Positions 46,161 through 58,429 of a stretch of DNA of 64,000 bases are shown in pieces. Source of the DNA: Siphonodentalium dalli (taxonomy: Eukaryota > Mollusca > Scaphopoda > Gadilida > Siphonodentaliidae). A program made the position numbers and the translations under genes. The stretch lies in assembly GCA_032622095.1 (NCBI GenBank), contig CP136066.1:49264911-49328910 (forward strand). Direction: 5' to 3'. The stretch's first letter is position 1; each line of letters begins with the position of its first letter. A model generated the notes under the pieces. That model made no database searches. It was not told the origin of the DNA and worked only from the letters and a program-made list of their open reading frames with translations.

Positions 46161-47590
46161 CAGGACCGAGCATGGTACCATTTTGGTGGGCAAATTCTAT
46201 CAACATTTTTCTCAAAGCTTATAAGCTGAAGTTTATCTGAGGGCTGGGGCGCACGGTATATGCCTATAATGGTCTACAACTAGAACGTTTAATGCAGTAA
46301 CTCCATCTTTGCATTGTTATGGGGTGACACCATTGGTGGGCTTTCTTTTGGCATGAGAGATTTCATCTCTATAGGTCAAGGTCATACACAAAGGTCAAGG
46401 TCATTCACCAAAATATTAGCTTTTTTCATTTCGGGGTCATACATTTTCTACCCACTGATGTTACATATCAGTTTTGAATACGTTATCTTTGCTCGTAAAT
46501 AATCTTTAGCGTATGTGCTACATGGTGAACTGCATTATTGTTGAAACCGACATGTCAGTCATGATATATAGGCCTTTAAATTTGGTGACCATTTTCCAAA
46601 ATGGGTCAAAATAAGTTATTTCCCCAATATATCATGCTTCTGTGTAGTCCAGGCGATTGGTGCATGGAAATGTAACAATTACACAAATTATGATAAAAGC
46701 ATGAAACTTGTAACATATGATCCTTGGACCTTACTGATCATTTTCAGATATAGACCCCCAATCGAGATTTGGCCCTGCTTAGCAACGGTTGCTAGGCAAC
46801 TACGCGAAAGTATAAAATGCTCATATAAGGAGGCAGTACAGTATTTTATTCAACTTTAGTTCTTTTGAATTGCATATTTGAGGTATATTTGTGACATAGG
46901 ATGAATTACACAGACTTATGACGTTGTTTCCTATCATAATATCCATCACAGCCTTTGCTATGCAGCTACCCAGACAGTAAAATGTATAATCCGCACTCTT
47001 CTGGATGGCATTTTGGTACCAGCATATATGGTAGATTTGTCTGAAATACATTTTACATATGCTAATACATCACATAGTGTATAATATGAACATAAGCTAG
47101 CTTAATTAACGAACCAAAGCTGAACAACATGGGTGCCCGTTTGGTGGGGTTGGGCGACTAACTATTTATGTGGTCATTCAACCAGTAAAACTGCTGTTGT
47201 GACATGGCATAGCGGCTGAAATGACGATAAACCATTATCAACCGACCAACATGGATATTCCTGTGGCTTCAATCTCACATGATTGAATCATTTTACAACT
47301 GGTACCTCAATTTCATAAAGTTAGAAATATTCTAAATGTGGCCATTTGTTGGTCTAGTTATACAACAGATTTTCCGCTGAATACCAAAGTTAGGGGGGTG
47401 CAAAACCAGAACCCCTCCCACCAATTATGTGGTTCTAAACTCAGCTCATAAATCACCATCTACCGGTACATGTACATCTATCAGGACTATGAGTTCGAAC
47501 TCCGTAAAATAACAGAAGCTGAGAAACTGGTGTGAATTAAACTGTGACGGGGTATCAAGCATGTCTACCCCTGCACATCAGAAAAATGCC
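46161..47590. other. Unassigned stretch
   Basis: No coding frame of note. AAGGTCAAGGTCAT-type words occur near 46,375-46,415. Confidence 0.45.
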
Positions 47591-47591
47591 A

Positions 47592-47861
47592 TTAACCTTA
47601 TCATGACTGGAGCTCAATGAATTTTTGCGAAAAACTTGGTCCAATGCACACTTATATATGGGAGTCTCCCATTGGGAGCCTCGCATATATAAGAAAAGAC
47701 ATTGGCCAAACAACATTTGCCTTAACATTGTAAACCAGTGCACTTTTATATGCGAGGCTCACCATGAGAGACATGCATATATTTGTACATGTATACATCT
47801 GCATGTATACGAGTGTGCACAGGCACATTATATTTAATGCTGCACCAGTTGAAAGGGTTAA
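47592..47861. mobile_element. 270-bp TTAA-flanked MITE related to the 400-bp family
   Basis: Left end TTAACCTTATCATGACTGG, right end the inverse of TTAACCCTTTCAACTGG. Inside are hairpins with CCAATG(C), TATATATG and GCGAGGCTC, the same building blocks as in 2440-2839 but with different termini. A fragment at 54,385-54,553 shares these CATGACTGG-type ends. Confidence 0.65.
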
Positions 47862-48399
47862 ATGGCAAAAGTAGCTTGAGGGTGGATGTGATCCATCATA
47901 TCGCAGGTCAATTCAACCAGTCCCACACAATTTCATGTTCAAGTTCTTGTGTACTAATTTATAGCACAAACTCATTGCCAGTTGATAGAAATACATGATT
48001 TTCAATTTTGTCAATAATTCATAATTTCACTCACCTTGCAGTGTGTAGACTATAGTGACTATTGTTGTTATATATTCTGTCATATTTTCACAATAAAAGG
48101 TAAACTACCACCAGGAATGAAAAGAAATTGCAATTCAATATTCATAATTCTCATTTGCAGTAGCAGTAATTGAAATACATACAACTGATAAGATATCACT
48201 TTAGGCAAATGCTTTAGAATTTCTACAGCAAGTCAGGAGCTTTTACAAGAATCAAAGTGTTGAAAATGAGTTAATGAAAATCATGAATAATGTAAACATG
48301 ATTTTACATGTACTCTTGTCGGATCAAAATAATACTGTCATTTGTTCAGTATAATGGCGGCATGATTGAGATTTCTTGTACTATAGTGGAATATAAGAC

Positions 48400-48790
48400 A
48401 GGGAACACTCAAGGTTATTTAGAGCGAAAATAAAGTAATGGGGAACATCTCTCAGTCTAATACAAGGTCATAACTCTGGCAAAGGGCTATAACTCCGAAA
48501 AGAGTGCAGACAAAACTTGCCCTGTGAAGGACGGGGTCAAACGAAGGTCTCCACATATACACTGTACCTCCGAACCATCTGAATCCTCAATCACAAATTT
48601 CCAAGTCAAGGAAGGGTTGTAACTGGCAAATATGAAACTGGTATTTGGGGATCCTTTCCACCAACCTATGCTAAACGTACAAGAACACCCTATAATTAAC
48701 ACCCCGAGTTACAAGCTTAAATATTCTTTCAGACAAATATTTCTAACTCAAACAAGGGCCGTAACTCTGGTAAACATTAGAGGTGTGACT
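48400..48790. repeat. Dispersed repeat with AAGGGCCATAACTCTG-type words
   Basis: AAGGTCATAACTCTGGCAAA, AAGGGCTATAACTCCG and AAGGGCCGTAACTCTGG occur in one short region. Similar words recur at 49,925 and 51,735. From memory this word is abundant in bivalve repeats. Confidence 0.6.
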
Positions 48791-48839
48791 GTCCCAATGG
48801 GACTAAGGATACCCCCTTTTTTAAAACACTAAGATGGTT

Positions 48840-49900
48840 CACATGTCAGTAAACATTTAGTTAAAATAATAAAATAACAGATTCCCATTGCAGGTACAAA
48901 ACCCTAACCCCAATCATAAAACCTATTGAGCAAATGAGAGGCCGATCATGATCGGCAGATGTTAACCCATTCCTTCGCGATAGTAAATTACTATGATTGG
49001 AAACATAAAGGAGAGTTTTGATGTTGAATAATAGAGCATACTGTTACGTATTATTATAGACCATACATGTACATAACTCAACTTATTGGAATTTATGGGT
49101 CACTCGCATTTACATGTACCGTATGTAAGATAATGCACTGGAACAGGATCTGTAATGCGCTGCACCACCACAGCCTTGAGTTAAATGTGAAAAGGTGACC
49201 ATGGAATAATTACTTGGTCTGCTTGGTCAAGAGATTGCAATTTAAGTTTACAATGACAATGTATCGCATTCTACCAACACCAGCCATCAAGATAAGATAC
49301 CATACTGCTGACCCATTGGTATGAATTATTTATACACCACAGCGGTCAACAAATCACAGGCATCGTTTATGCTGAAGACTGGTATCACTATTAAACCAAT
49401 AACATTTACATTTTTTTTGTATAATAACATCAGACCATCCGTAGAGTGATGATCTAGTCTACTTTTAACAGCATGTGATCTGAATTGTTGAAACTGTTTT
49501 TTTAAATTAGATACAATAACTTTCTTTATCTGCACATTAGCATAAGAGACATCTGAAAATTACATAGCCATATTGTATTAATAGCTACAGTAGTCCAAAG
49601 GCATGGGATGGAATTGGTGAATTGGGTTTAATGTCGCTCAAAACAAATTTACCAGTACACAACACAATACATGTACGGGTATTTTCTACCGATTTAAAAA
49701 TAATTTGATGTGCTGACTCGGGTACCCTTGGCAGAGTTGTAATGGTGTTAGTTTTTTAAATTTTGTTAATTTTGGATTTTTTTTTTTTTAATTATTTAAA
49801 CAAAAAAGTTTGTTTTTTTATTCATTTATTGATATTGTGTTTTTTTTTTATAAAATGAGCAAGGAATTCAATCTAAAACAAATTATTTTGTTTTTTAATA
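48840..49900. other. Unassigned stretch with A/T homopolymers
   Basis: No gene recognised. 49,755-49,860 is T-rich low complexity. Confidence 0.5.
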
Positions 49901-50209
49901 TAGAGTGAATATTTTTTAGAAAAAGGGCCATAACTCAGTTGAAAATAGATCTGTCTTTTGGGCTCAGACATTCATATGTAAAATTCCGATCAGATAGAAA
50001 ATGTTTGAGTTATCGCACCATGCATAAATGTCCATGGACACACAGACAGACGACGAGTGGTCACTATCTTTATCATACTATGGCATGGCTAAACATAATG
50101 AACGTGTCAATGACACTGTAGCTCAACTTGGAAAGGGAATAATTTCATGTGTTACAGTCAATGGAGTGATTAGGAATGTGGAAAGTTGAAAGGCCTACCG
50201 TAGTTATGC

Positions 50210-51185
50210 AATGAGTGAAATCCAAGATGCCGCTTGCAGCCATGTTTTTTTGCTGAATGACCACAAAGTGACTAATTCCCATTTACATGTCATCAACATC
50301 CATCACAAATTTCATGATGATCTGACAAAAGATCATATGACCTGTGGCCTGTGTCAAAGGATTTATTCATTCAAAGAGTAAAATCCAAGATGGCTGCTGT
50401 CGGCCATGTTTTTTGGTCCAATGACCACAAAATGGCTCGTTCCCATCTACATGTCATTGTTAACATCCATGACAAATTTCATGAAGATCCGACCAAAGGT
50501 ACGACCTGTAGCCTGTGCAGAAGGATTTAGTCATGCAAAGAGTAAAATCCAAGATGGCTGCTGGCGGCCATGTCTTTTGGCCGAACAACCCCAAAATGAC
50601 TCGTTTCCATCGACATGTCAATATTAGCATCAATGACAAATTTCATGATGACCAGACGAACAGTACAACCTGCAGCCGTTCTAATGGATTGAAATTTGAA
50701 ATTCAAGATGGCCGCTGGCGGCCATGTTTTTTTCCCGAATAACCCCAAAATTACTCGTTCTCATCTAGATGTCAATGTCAACAGCCATGACAAATCTCAT
50801 AATGATCTGACCAAAGGTACAATCTGTAGCCCGTGCCAAAGGATTTAGTCATGCCAAGAGTAAAATTCAAGATGGCTGCTGGCAGCCATGTTTTTTGGCC
50901 CAATGACCCCAAAATGGCTCGTTCCCATCTACATGTACATGTCATTGTTAATATCCATGACAAATTTCATGAAAATCTGAAAATCTATGACCTGTAGCCC
51001 GTGCCAAAGGATTTAGTCATGCAAAGAGTAAAATCCAAGATGGCTGCCGGCGGCCATGTTTTTTTGCCGAATGACCCCAAAATGACTCGTTCCCATCTAC
51101 ATGTCAATGTCAACACCATGACAAATTTCATAATGATCTGACCAAAGGTACAACCTGTAGCCCGTGCTAAAGGAAATTGTTGACG
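50210..51185 (+). repeat. Satellite array 1, six units of about 154-168 bp, paired YY1-like motifs
   Basis: The core (C/T)CAAGATGGC occurs at about 50,222 (as CCAAGATGCC), 50,385, 50,549, 50,703, 50,867 and 51,035. Each is followed by an inverse GGCCATGTTTTTT within about 10 bases, then ACTCGTTCCCATCTACATGT, CATGACAAATTTCAT and TGACCAAAGGTACGACCTGT. The two inverted AAGATGGC/GCCAT cores resemble YY1 sites (core ATGGC). Frames inside are not genes. Just downstream is a hairpin around TTTACAAAGTAAA (51,242-51,258). Confidence 0.88.
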
Positions 51186-51289
51186 AGTCACACACCCTCA
51201 CACACACGGACGACGGATACCAAGCCATGGCAATAGCTCAAACTTTACAAAGTAAAGTTGAGCTAAAAATGTAGGACAAAATTATACAT

Positions 51290-51900
51290 TTTGCAAAGAT
51301 TTTCTAAGTCGAAAAATGGGGATGTAACTCCACCAAAAAAAGTCTGACAGATGTCATAATCGCAGATCCCCATGTTGTGGATGTCTGTGCCAACTTCCAT
51401 GGAAAATGATCAGAAAACAGCTGAGAAAAACTCCAGACAAATTTATGTCCACAGACAAGCTGATTGGAGTATAAACCCCCTTCTCCACAATCGCGTTGCA
51501 GGGGGTATTATTAATGGACAAAACATTTCCCCCCAACACTACGACATAAGACAACAAAATCCAATAATAAAGACATCCACAGCCAGAGGTCAGAGTAGAT
51601 TTTATATACCGGTAGCATTCTCTACCAATACATGTTTTTTCATTGTAAATTGCTTTGCAGAAATTGAAAAACGCATCACAAATTGCAAATCCAGTTACAC
51701 TGATATACAGCATGTTTGTTATGGACGCTACACAAGTCCAGTAAAGGGCTATAACTCTGGGAAAAAGTCTGAACAAAACCTCCATTATGTGGACATCCAC
51801 AATCCTGATATACATGCACCAGCATGCCGAAAGACACCCAAATTGGAATTCCCATTTTTGAGCTGTGTTGTGAAATGATAGTTATGGACAGACAGAATGA
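51290..51900. other. Repeat-derived stretch
   Basis: Contains GGATGTAACTCCACC and AAAGGGCTATAACTCTGGG near its two ends, like the region at 48.4-48.8 kb. The overlapping frames at 51,354-51,878 on both strands have no recognisable domain. Confidence 0.4.
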
Positions 51901-52616
51901 CCCACCGAAAGGAAAGGCAGACTGAGGTACATGTATCACTATATATACCCCTAATCCGTGGTACGGGTACTTTTACATACTGTATACATGTACATGTACA
52001 CCAATCAGTAAGCCTGGGTGGGGGGGGGGGGGCGGGCTTGTGCATGTACATGTATTTACTCATAAAGTTGGTACTGGGCTTACTCACAAGGCCCCCTCCC
52101 CATTGCAAACATTCAGTTAGCCTTCAAGTGCTGACATACCATCATGTTTTATATCATTACCGTTATTTTTATTTTGGTACTGAAAAAGATAATGTGTTTT
52201 ATTTATATCATTAAAAAAAAAAGTCACATGATAAAGACCAGAAACAGTGACAAGACAGTTCTATATATTTGGAATAAAACAAAGCACAGATGTGCTCGTG
52301 TACATGTATCTTCTCCTACATGGTACCTGTATTCTACAGGATAGAAAGACATGATTGTATTCACCTTCCAAATGCTCAACAATTCCAAATTTTCTCACGC
52401 TGAGCCAAACAACCGTGGTCAGCCGGCTTTTCCTGGTTTTTGCCTGTAGCCGAGTGCATTTGTCTGGAGTTAGGTTTTATGCAATTTTTCAGGTTAAAAT
52501 ATCTGAATGTTCTCATACCGGGATTGGAATATACGGGTAGAACCATGCTTTATGAATATATAGGGGGGGGGGGGTGCAAATGAAAACAATTTGGTTCAAG
52601 CGATATATCACATAGC

Positions 52617-53458
52617 CAGGGTTTCCGCTATACCGACAGGGGTTCCCTTGACGGCCCAGTTCCCCTCACCAAGTTTTCCCCTCCTGCGATACCCCAGGAC
52701 ATACTGCATGTCAATAAAGTATACAGATGTTTAAAACTTCTGAATTTTGTTGGAATACATGTAGTACTAAGGAATTTTAAAAGGCGAATTTATTTTATAT
52801 CTTGTGAGTGTACACACTCTAAACGCGTTGTTAAATTGAAACATGAAGTGATCGGAACTGACATCGCTAGAAGCTATGCCTTTGAGGCTGGTTACTAGTA
52901 GTTACGTTACCCGGTTATGCTATGCAAAAGAGCAGTATTTTAATCATACCTGTCATGTTTTATACCGCAAAATATACTATTAACTTTGTAATAGAGCGAG
53001 AGAGAAATGTGGGAGTAGCCGCACCGGGCATCAAGGCATCTTACCACTGCCCACAAAGAATACTCGTCAGCCAGATATGTAATCAGCCTTAATATATTCC
53101 AATTATGTTATCCAATCAAAATATCTGCTGATTCTTCCATTGAGTCTTTTAACATTAATGGGCATGTTTAACTCGGGATCCAAATTACTGGTGTTCTGTA
53201 CATCTACTTCGTAAATTAATTTATATCTAATAAATTTACTAGTTTTAAAGTTACAGGTACATGTATAATGGTTGATAGCTTGGCACTCGGGCAGAAATGT
53301 AACAAAACAGTCTGCCATTTCTACTCTCACATGATTCTATTGGCCGATATAACGAAAGTAGTTCAACCAGTGCTAAAAGTAAAACAGGCTACTTTTACCT
53401 GGATTTTTGACCTTGATGGCTACCGGCCCCATTCCCCTACCCCCTAGCGGAAACCCTG
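52617..53458. mobile_element. 842-bp hAT-like non-autonomous element
   Basis: TIRs CAGGGTTTCCGCTA and its inverse at the two ends, flanked by the direct repeat ACATAGC (52,610-52,616 and 53,459-53,465). CAGGG ends with a 7-8 bp target duplication are characteristic of hAT elements. There is no transposase; the inner frame at 53,103-53,330 has no domain. Confidence 0.8.
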
Positions 53459-54323
53459 ACATAGCAAATATCAAAATATCAAATAATCTGAAATGTGTTG
53501 TTCCATGTAGTCTGTAGAATACTCAAATGTGATTATGTGACTAGATCATGTGACTATATATACTGTACTAGTACTATGAAATTATGAAAATGAATGTCAA
53601 TAAAAACTTTGGCAATCTGCCTATCACTAGAAATGTGATTATGTTGACACATTTCTTGATTAAAGACACTCTTACATGATAAATTCAAATACTAGTAGTA
53701 TCGTTATCTGCATTATGCACTGTTCTATTAAAATTTCATGCAATAAACTATTTACAGGGTGGATGTCCAAAACTCACCGGAAAAAAATTCCTGAAATGGA
53801 AAAAAAAGGGTGGGTGTCCAAAATTGCCCGTCTGGAAAAAATAAAAATGATCATACATGCCTGGAATTTTTTTATAACCCCCCCCCCGGGTGGGTAGGGA
53901 ATTTTTTATTTTTTATCCAGTTGCAGAAATACTGAACTACAATCATGTTGTGGTGAAAGTACTAGTATTACTTGAACAACACAGTGGAAATACCCTGCTG
54001 GACAAAACAAGTGTCCACTTAACTGCGGTGCAGTTAGCATTGCCACCGCGGCCGAAATGCTACTACACCGCAGCTCCACAAGCTAACTACAGTTGGGCCG
54101 TGGTGTAATTGTCATTCGGCATGGTGTACATGTAGTTTCTACGGTGTACTTTCATCAAACTGAAAAAAGATAATACAAACCAGAAATCTAACCACGGTGT
54201 ACATGCCATTCGACCGCGAGGGTACTAGTAGTTGCCTTTCACCACAGTGAACTTGCTGTTTGGCCGCAGTGTACTTGCTGTTAGGCCGCGGTGCTCAACT
54301 GCAGTTACAAACTCTGACACCGC

Positions 54324-54780
54324 CAGGGATGGATCCAGGGATTTTTTGGGGACACCTGTTTTGGGACCATGATATGCCGAAGAGCCTGCATAAGAAAATG
54401 CACTGGCTTACATGTACAAGGTCACGATAAAGGCCAATGTATTATCTTATATATGCGAGGCTCCTTAGATGGGAGGCTCTCATTTATATAAGAGAATGCA
54501 TTGGCACAGGAATTTTGCAAAATTTCAAGAAGCCCCAGTCATGAAAGGGTTAAAATATTTCTCACTGGACACTTGATTAAGCAAATAAAGACTCTATATC
54601 AACTGTATATTGATGATTTGCATTGCATGTTGTTGAATTATAATATAATATTTTCCTTCAAAATATAGAAAATTCAGCTTTAATAAAACTATGCACTTGC
54701 AATTTGGGGGCATTTAGGACACCAGAGTTTGGGCGCCCAAACCTGTAACAGGTATCAAAAGAGCCCTGGATCCTTCCCTG
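54324..54780. mobile_element. 457-bp hAT-like MITE nested in the TA MITE
   Basis: TIRs CAGGGATGGATCCAGGG and CAGGGAAGGATCCAGGG (inverted), flanked by the perfect 8-bp duplication GACACCGC (54,316-54,323 and 54,781-54,788). The uninterrupted TA MITE at 61.7 kb has GACACCGC only once at the matching place. A left-end fragment of the same family is at 59,940-59,985. Confidence 0.9.
54385..54553. repeat. Fragment of a TTAA MITE inside the nested hAT-like MITE
   Basis: GCCAATGTATTATCTTATAT, a GCGAGGCTCC hairpin, AGAGAATGCATTGGCACAGG and the right end CATGAAAGGGTTAA match the 47,592-47,861 family. The left end is missing. It may be an old insertion or captured sequence. Confidence 0.65.
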
Positions 54781-54902
54781 GACACCGCAGCCGAACTTCA
54801 CATACACCGCGGTGCCAATGGACACTTGTTTTGTCCAGCGAGGTACATACATGTACATGTATTTACATTAAGATTGAATAAAAGATCAAACTTGGTTTAT
54901 GC

Positions 54903-55324
54903 TTAAAGGTACTAGTACTCAATCCGATCAGAGGGTCCTATATTACTATTTCTTTGGCTTTGGGCGGTAAAAAATATTTGATTCGATTCAAGGAACCCAT
55001 TAAACAAAGCTCAGAGTTATTAGATATTGATTTTTGAAATTTGTTATTTTCTCGAGATGAGTACTTAACTTCGTAATCTGCTCGAGATGTGTACACCAAA
55101 ACACTATTGAAACAGATAAGGATGGATAACTCTAAAATCAAGTGGTAATAATAACGCAGTTTTGACTGTGTTCTGGGCCAGAAAGAATAGAAATAATGAA
55201 ACATCAAATATCGATATATGATCACCCTGAGCGTTGATTGGTAGGTTCCTCAGCTCAAATTAATTATTTTTACCCCCAAAGCCAAATAAATAGTAATATA
55301 GGGCCCTCTGATCGGATTGAGTAT
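54903..55324. mobile_element. TTAA foldback MITE, copy 2, right end lost
   Basis: Starts TTAAAGGTACTAGTACTCAA and follows 27,082-27,558 throughout (CCGATCAGAGGGTCCTATAT, GCTCAGAGTTATTAGATATT, TCTAAAATCAAGTGGTAAT). Ends at CTGATCGGATTGAGTAT without the ACCTTTAA terminus. Confidence 0.8.
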
Positions 55325-55599
55325 ATGTGTGATTTGTTATTCAAATTTTCATACATTTGGTTACCGGTACATGTACATGTAGCAGTAAGATTTATAGTTA
55401 CATGAAGATTTGTAGCTTCTTTGAATGTTATGTCAGTCACATGGAATTGTCCCATTACTATTTACATGTACATATACATGTACAGTATACTAAATAGAAT
55501 TAAAAATAACTAATGTACCAAAAGGCTAATTACATATTAGGATATTCATCAGATTGATCAATATTAACAGATCTACTACTAAATAGTACTACAGTAGGC

Positions 55600-55790
55600 C
55601 TGTCAAGACTCATTGTGAATCCAGTGTACCGCTATACATGTACACTTCAAACAATACATATATCGTATTGTGTCACACATGTACATGTTATAGGCCTGTA
55701 AAGACTCATCATGAATCCAGTGTACCGCTATACATGTAGATTTCAAACAATAACGGTACACGGTACATGTATCGTATTGCGTCATACCGG
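55600..55790. repeat. 96-bp tandem duplication
   Basis: AAGACTCAT(T/C)(G/A)TGAATCC and CAGTGTACCGCTATACATGT occur twice, 96 bases apart, each followed by TTCAAACAATA and ATCGTATTG(T/C)GTCA. Confidence 0.85.
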
Positions 55791-55799
55791 TAAATGCAC

Positions 55800-58425
55800 A
55801 GATAATGATGGATAATGCAGTGCTTTTTTGCAAATGCAGTGTATATATACGGTACCTCACTTCAAACTCTCCCGGGAATTTTTATTTTACATTCAAAACG
55901 ACGAATTTTCCTGTGTCCGGTGTCCATTGAAAAACCAATCTGATACTGATATTAAAATAATTATAAAAGGAATAATTTTGAGTTACATATATAAACATGC
56001 ACGCATAAAACACATATCTCAGTTTATGTAGGTTATATTGAGCTAGTGACATTTAAATTTACTCGTATTAATGGATGTACGGTATCAATGTTACATGTAC
56101 ATTATTACACCAGGACTGGGTACATGTACATCACACGAGTGGGCAGTACTTTATAAACATGGTCATACGGTATGCTATATGGAGAGTCGTGCAGTGCATG
56201 ATAGAAGATTAAAGCTCCTGTGGTTTCACACCAGTGATATGTCCTCAATATACCAGTATATGGCAGGGATGTAGGTGTCAACACTGCAGATTACGGTATG
56301 TCTTCAAAATACTACAAATTGGTCAGCTTATAACTACATAGTTGCTTACAGCTAGTTCAATTTGTGCGATGGAATGGGCTCGTGGCCACCGGTTCGACCA
56401 TATGGTTTGGGCCGGTGAATTGGATAAATATTTCAATTAAATCCTCCGTACTATCAAATGCTCGGACTACCGGTACATGTAATCATGTATATATATGTTG
56501 TATTGGCTTATCCCAAAGTGTAGCAGTCTCAATTCTATTGCTACATACAGCTATGCTCTTATTATGGGACCTGTTTAATGAGGTTATGTGCTGGTACGTA
56601 CCGCGGTGATACCACCAGAATACCATGGTGATACCACCAGAATACCATGTTTATTTTGTACCGTGGTGGAGGCGGTCGATCCGCGGTACTGGGCGGTATT
56701 CTTACCTCTGGTCACCACAGGTCACCGCGTTATTGGTGCTCGTTACCACAATACACCGCGTCATCCTCCACTGCGAAGTGAAAACATGCATGAAAAAAAC
56801 TAGGCGGCCTGCAGGAATCCAATTCATGATCTCGGGAAGTTAAAAAAAACATTATTGTAAGGATGGTACCGCCTTCGTTCTCTCTCGGGCTACATGTATG
56901 TCTATGCAAGATAGCGTCACGCGGTTGGATACGTGATGTATAACTTCTATATCTCATGCCAAAAACCAAAACATAGGTTTGTTTCGGGTATTTCGGTTTC
57001 TGCATGGCAACCCTAAACTTTTTTCCGACTACATATATTTTCCCCGTACCAAAATAAAAACATAAAAGTGAAAAACAAATAAAGCGACGTTTCGTATAAA
57101 CAAGGTGAAGTCCCATGCGACTTGCAGTGATACCGATATAATTTAGCATTTGCTGTACTCGGCAGTTCAGGGTAAGAATTATTTTCACATATTCTTATCT
57201 AATCACAATTCGGATGAAATGCATGCGTGTTTGGCATTGGAAAGGGGAAACGTACATGTATGCCTCTATATAATAAGTAAGGTTAGCGCAAGATAAAATT
57301 TTACGTACCAATCTGATAATCTGAGTAACGACAATAACACTGACAGTGACTAACTAAATTGAAAGTTTTGTTGAAAAAAAAAACATACTGAATTCCAAGA
57401 TGATTTAAATTGTTTTGTATGCTCGTTCGTTTCTTTGATACACCCAGTCATTCGGTAAGACAATCAGCTGCACATTTTGGTATTTGGCTCACACTATTGT
57501 GTATTAGCAATACAGTTCACGGAGACTGTCGATGGCGCTACCGTTTTACGTGGTGCATTTACTGCATTTCACCACGGTACTAGCATTCGTTACCATTGGT
57601 AATGCGGTGGTACGCGAACGGTCCGGTGGTACCTCAGTACCACACGGTAGTGCAAACGCGAATCGGCGGTATCACGCGCTATTACACTGCGGAATTAATG
57701 CATGTACGCCGCTGAACTAACGCATGTACACCTCGTTAAAGCAGGTCGCTTACTGTGAGCAGTGCTGTATATATAGATGGAATTTACATTTGACACCACA
57801 TTTAGAATTGGTATAACTATGTTTATAAAAAAAATTCGGGTGTCTAAAACTTGGCGCAGGGCCAGATATTTTCTGACGCCCAGAAACAAACTGTCGACAG
57901 ACTTAGTTTGTTCTGCATGACGAAAATAGTGCACGTCACGGGATGTTTGTTTCGCCACTACATGGATATACAACAATCCAAAGTTGAAAAAATTGTACTT
58001 GAATCAGATTACTGTTGTATACATGTACATATGCATGTATGTTAGCAATATTAAGTGCAGAAACTTCGGGTGCTCGGAGAGAAATGGCGGCTGGACACAT
58101 CCCAAAAAATTCTTACTATGGCGAAAATAGAGGGGGCATGCACTGAGGGCGCCGGATGGTAGATCCGCCCTTGCACCGCAAGTACATGTACATGACAATT
58201 TTTTTTTTTATTAAAACCACTTTTAGAAATTGAATTTTTTTTTTAAATTCACGGATAGCGCACATCCTTAATTATGTGTATTTGACTTATCTAACATGTA
58301 CATGTAGCTAACTACGGAAAATGATTATTGATTAATTGATTATTGGCTTTATTAGCATTCATTGATTATACTGTATTATTAATCGTGGCAACCCTAGACA
58401 GATACTTGAACACAACTAATAACGT
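55800..58425. other. Unassigned stretch, TACATGTACATGTA-rich and CCGCGGT-rich
   Basis: No gene with a recognisable domain. A 20-bp doublet of GGTGATACCACCAGAATACC lies at 56,605-56,650. ACCGCGG/CCACCGTG-rich words fill 56,590-56,770 and 57,540-57,690. The 152-codon minus frame at 56,730-57,188 looks like chance. Confidence 0.45.
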
Positions 58426-58429
58426 CAAT

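Larger units (their letters stand above)
53991..54845 (+). mobile_element. TA-flanked MITE, copy 1, interrupted by a hAT-like MITE
   Basis: Ends TACCCTGCTGGACAAAACAA and its inverse (with a 2-base change), TA at both borders. The interior is rich in short inverted CCGCGGT and GCCGAA/TTCGGC words. After removing the nested element and one 8-bp duplication it is 390 bp, against 388 bp for copy 2 at 61,665-62,052, which lies in the opposite orientation. Confidence 0.85.

Noticed and set aside
50210-51185. CRISPR-like regular repeats
   Set aside because: Units are about 160 bp with conserved interiors and no unique spacers; this is a eukaryotic satellite.
56730-57188. 152-codon minus-strand frame
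   Set aside because: It spans unassigned DNA including CCGCGGT-rich repeat words, with no domain; length alone is not enough.
56590-57690. Possible inverted arms rich in ACCGCGGTG between 56.6 and 57.7 kb
   Set aside because: Only short shared words were found and no collinear arm alignment by eye.
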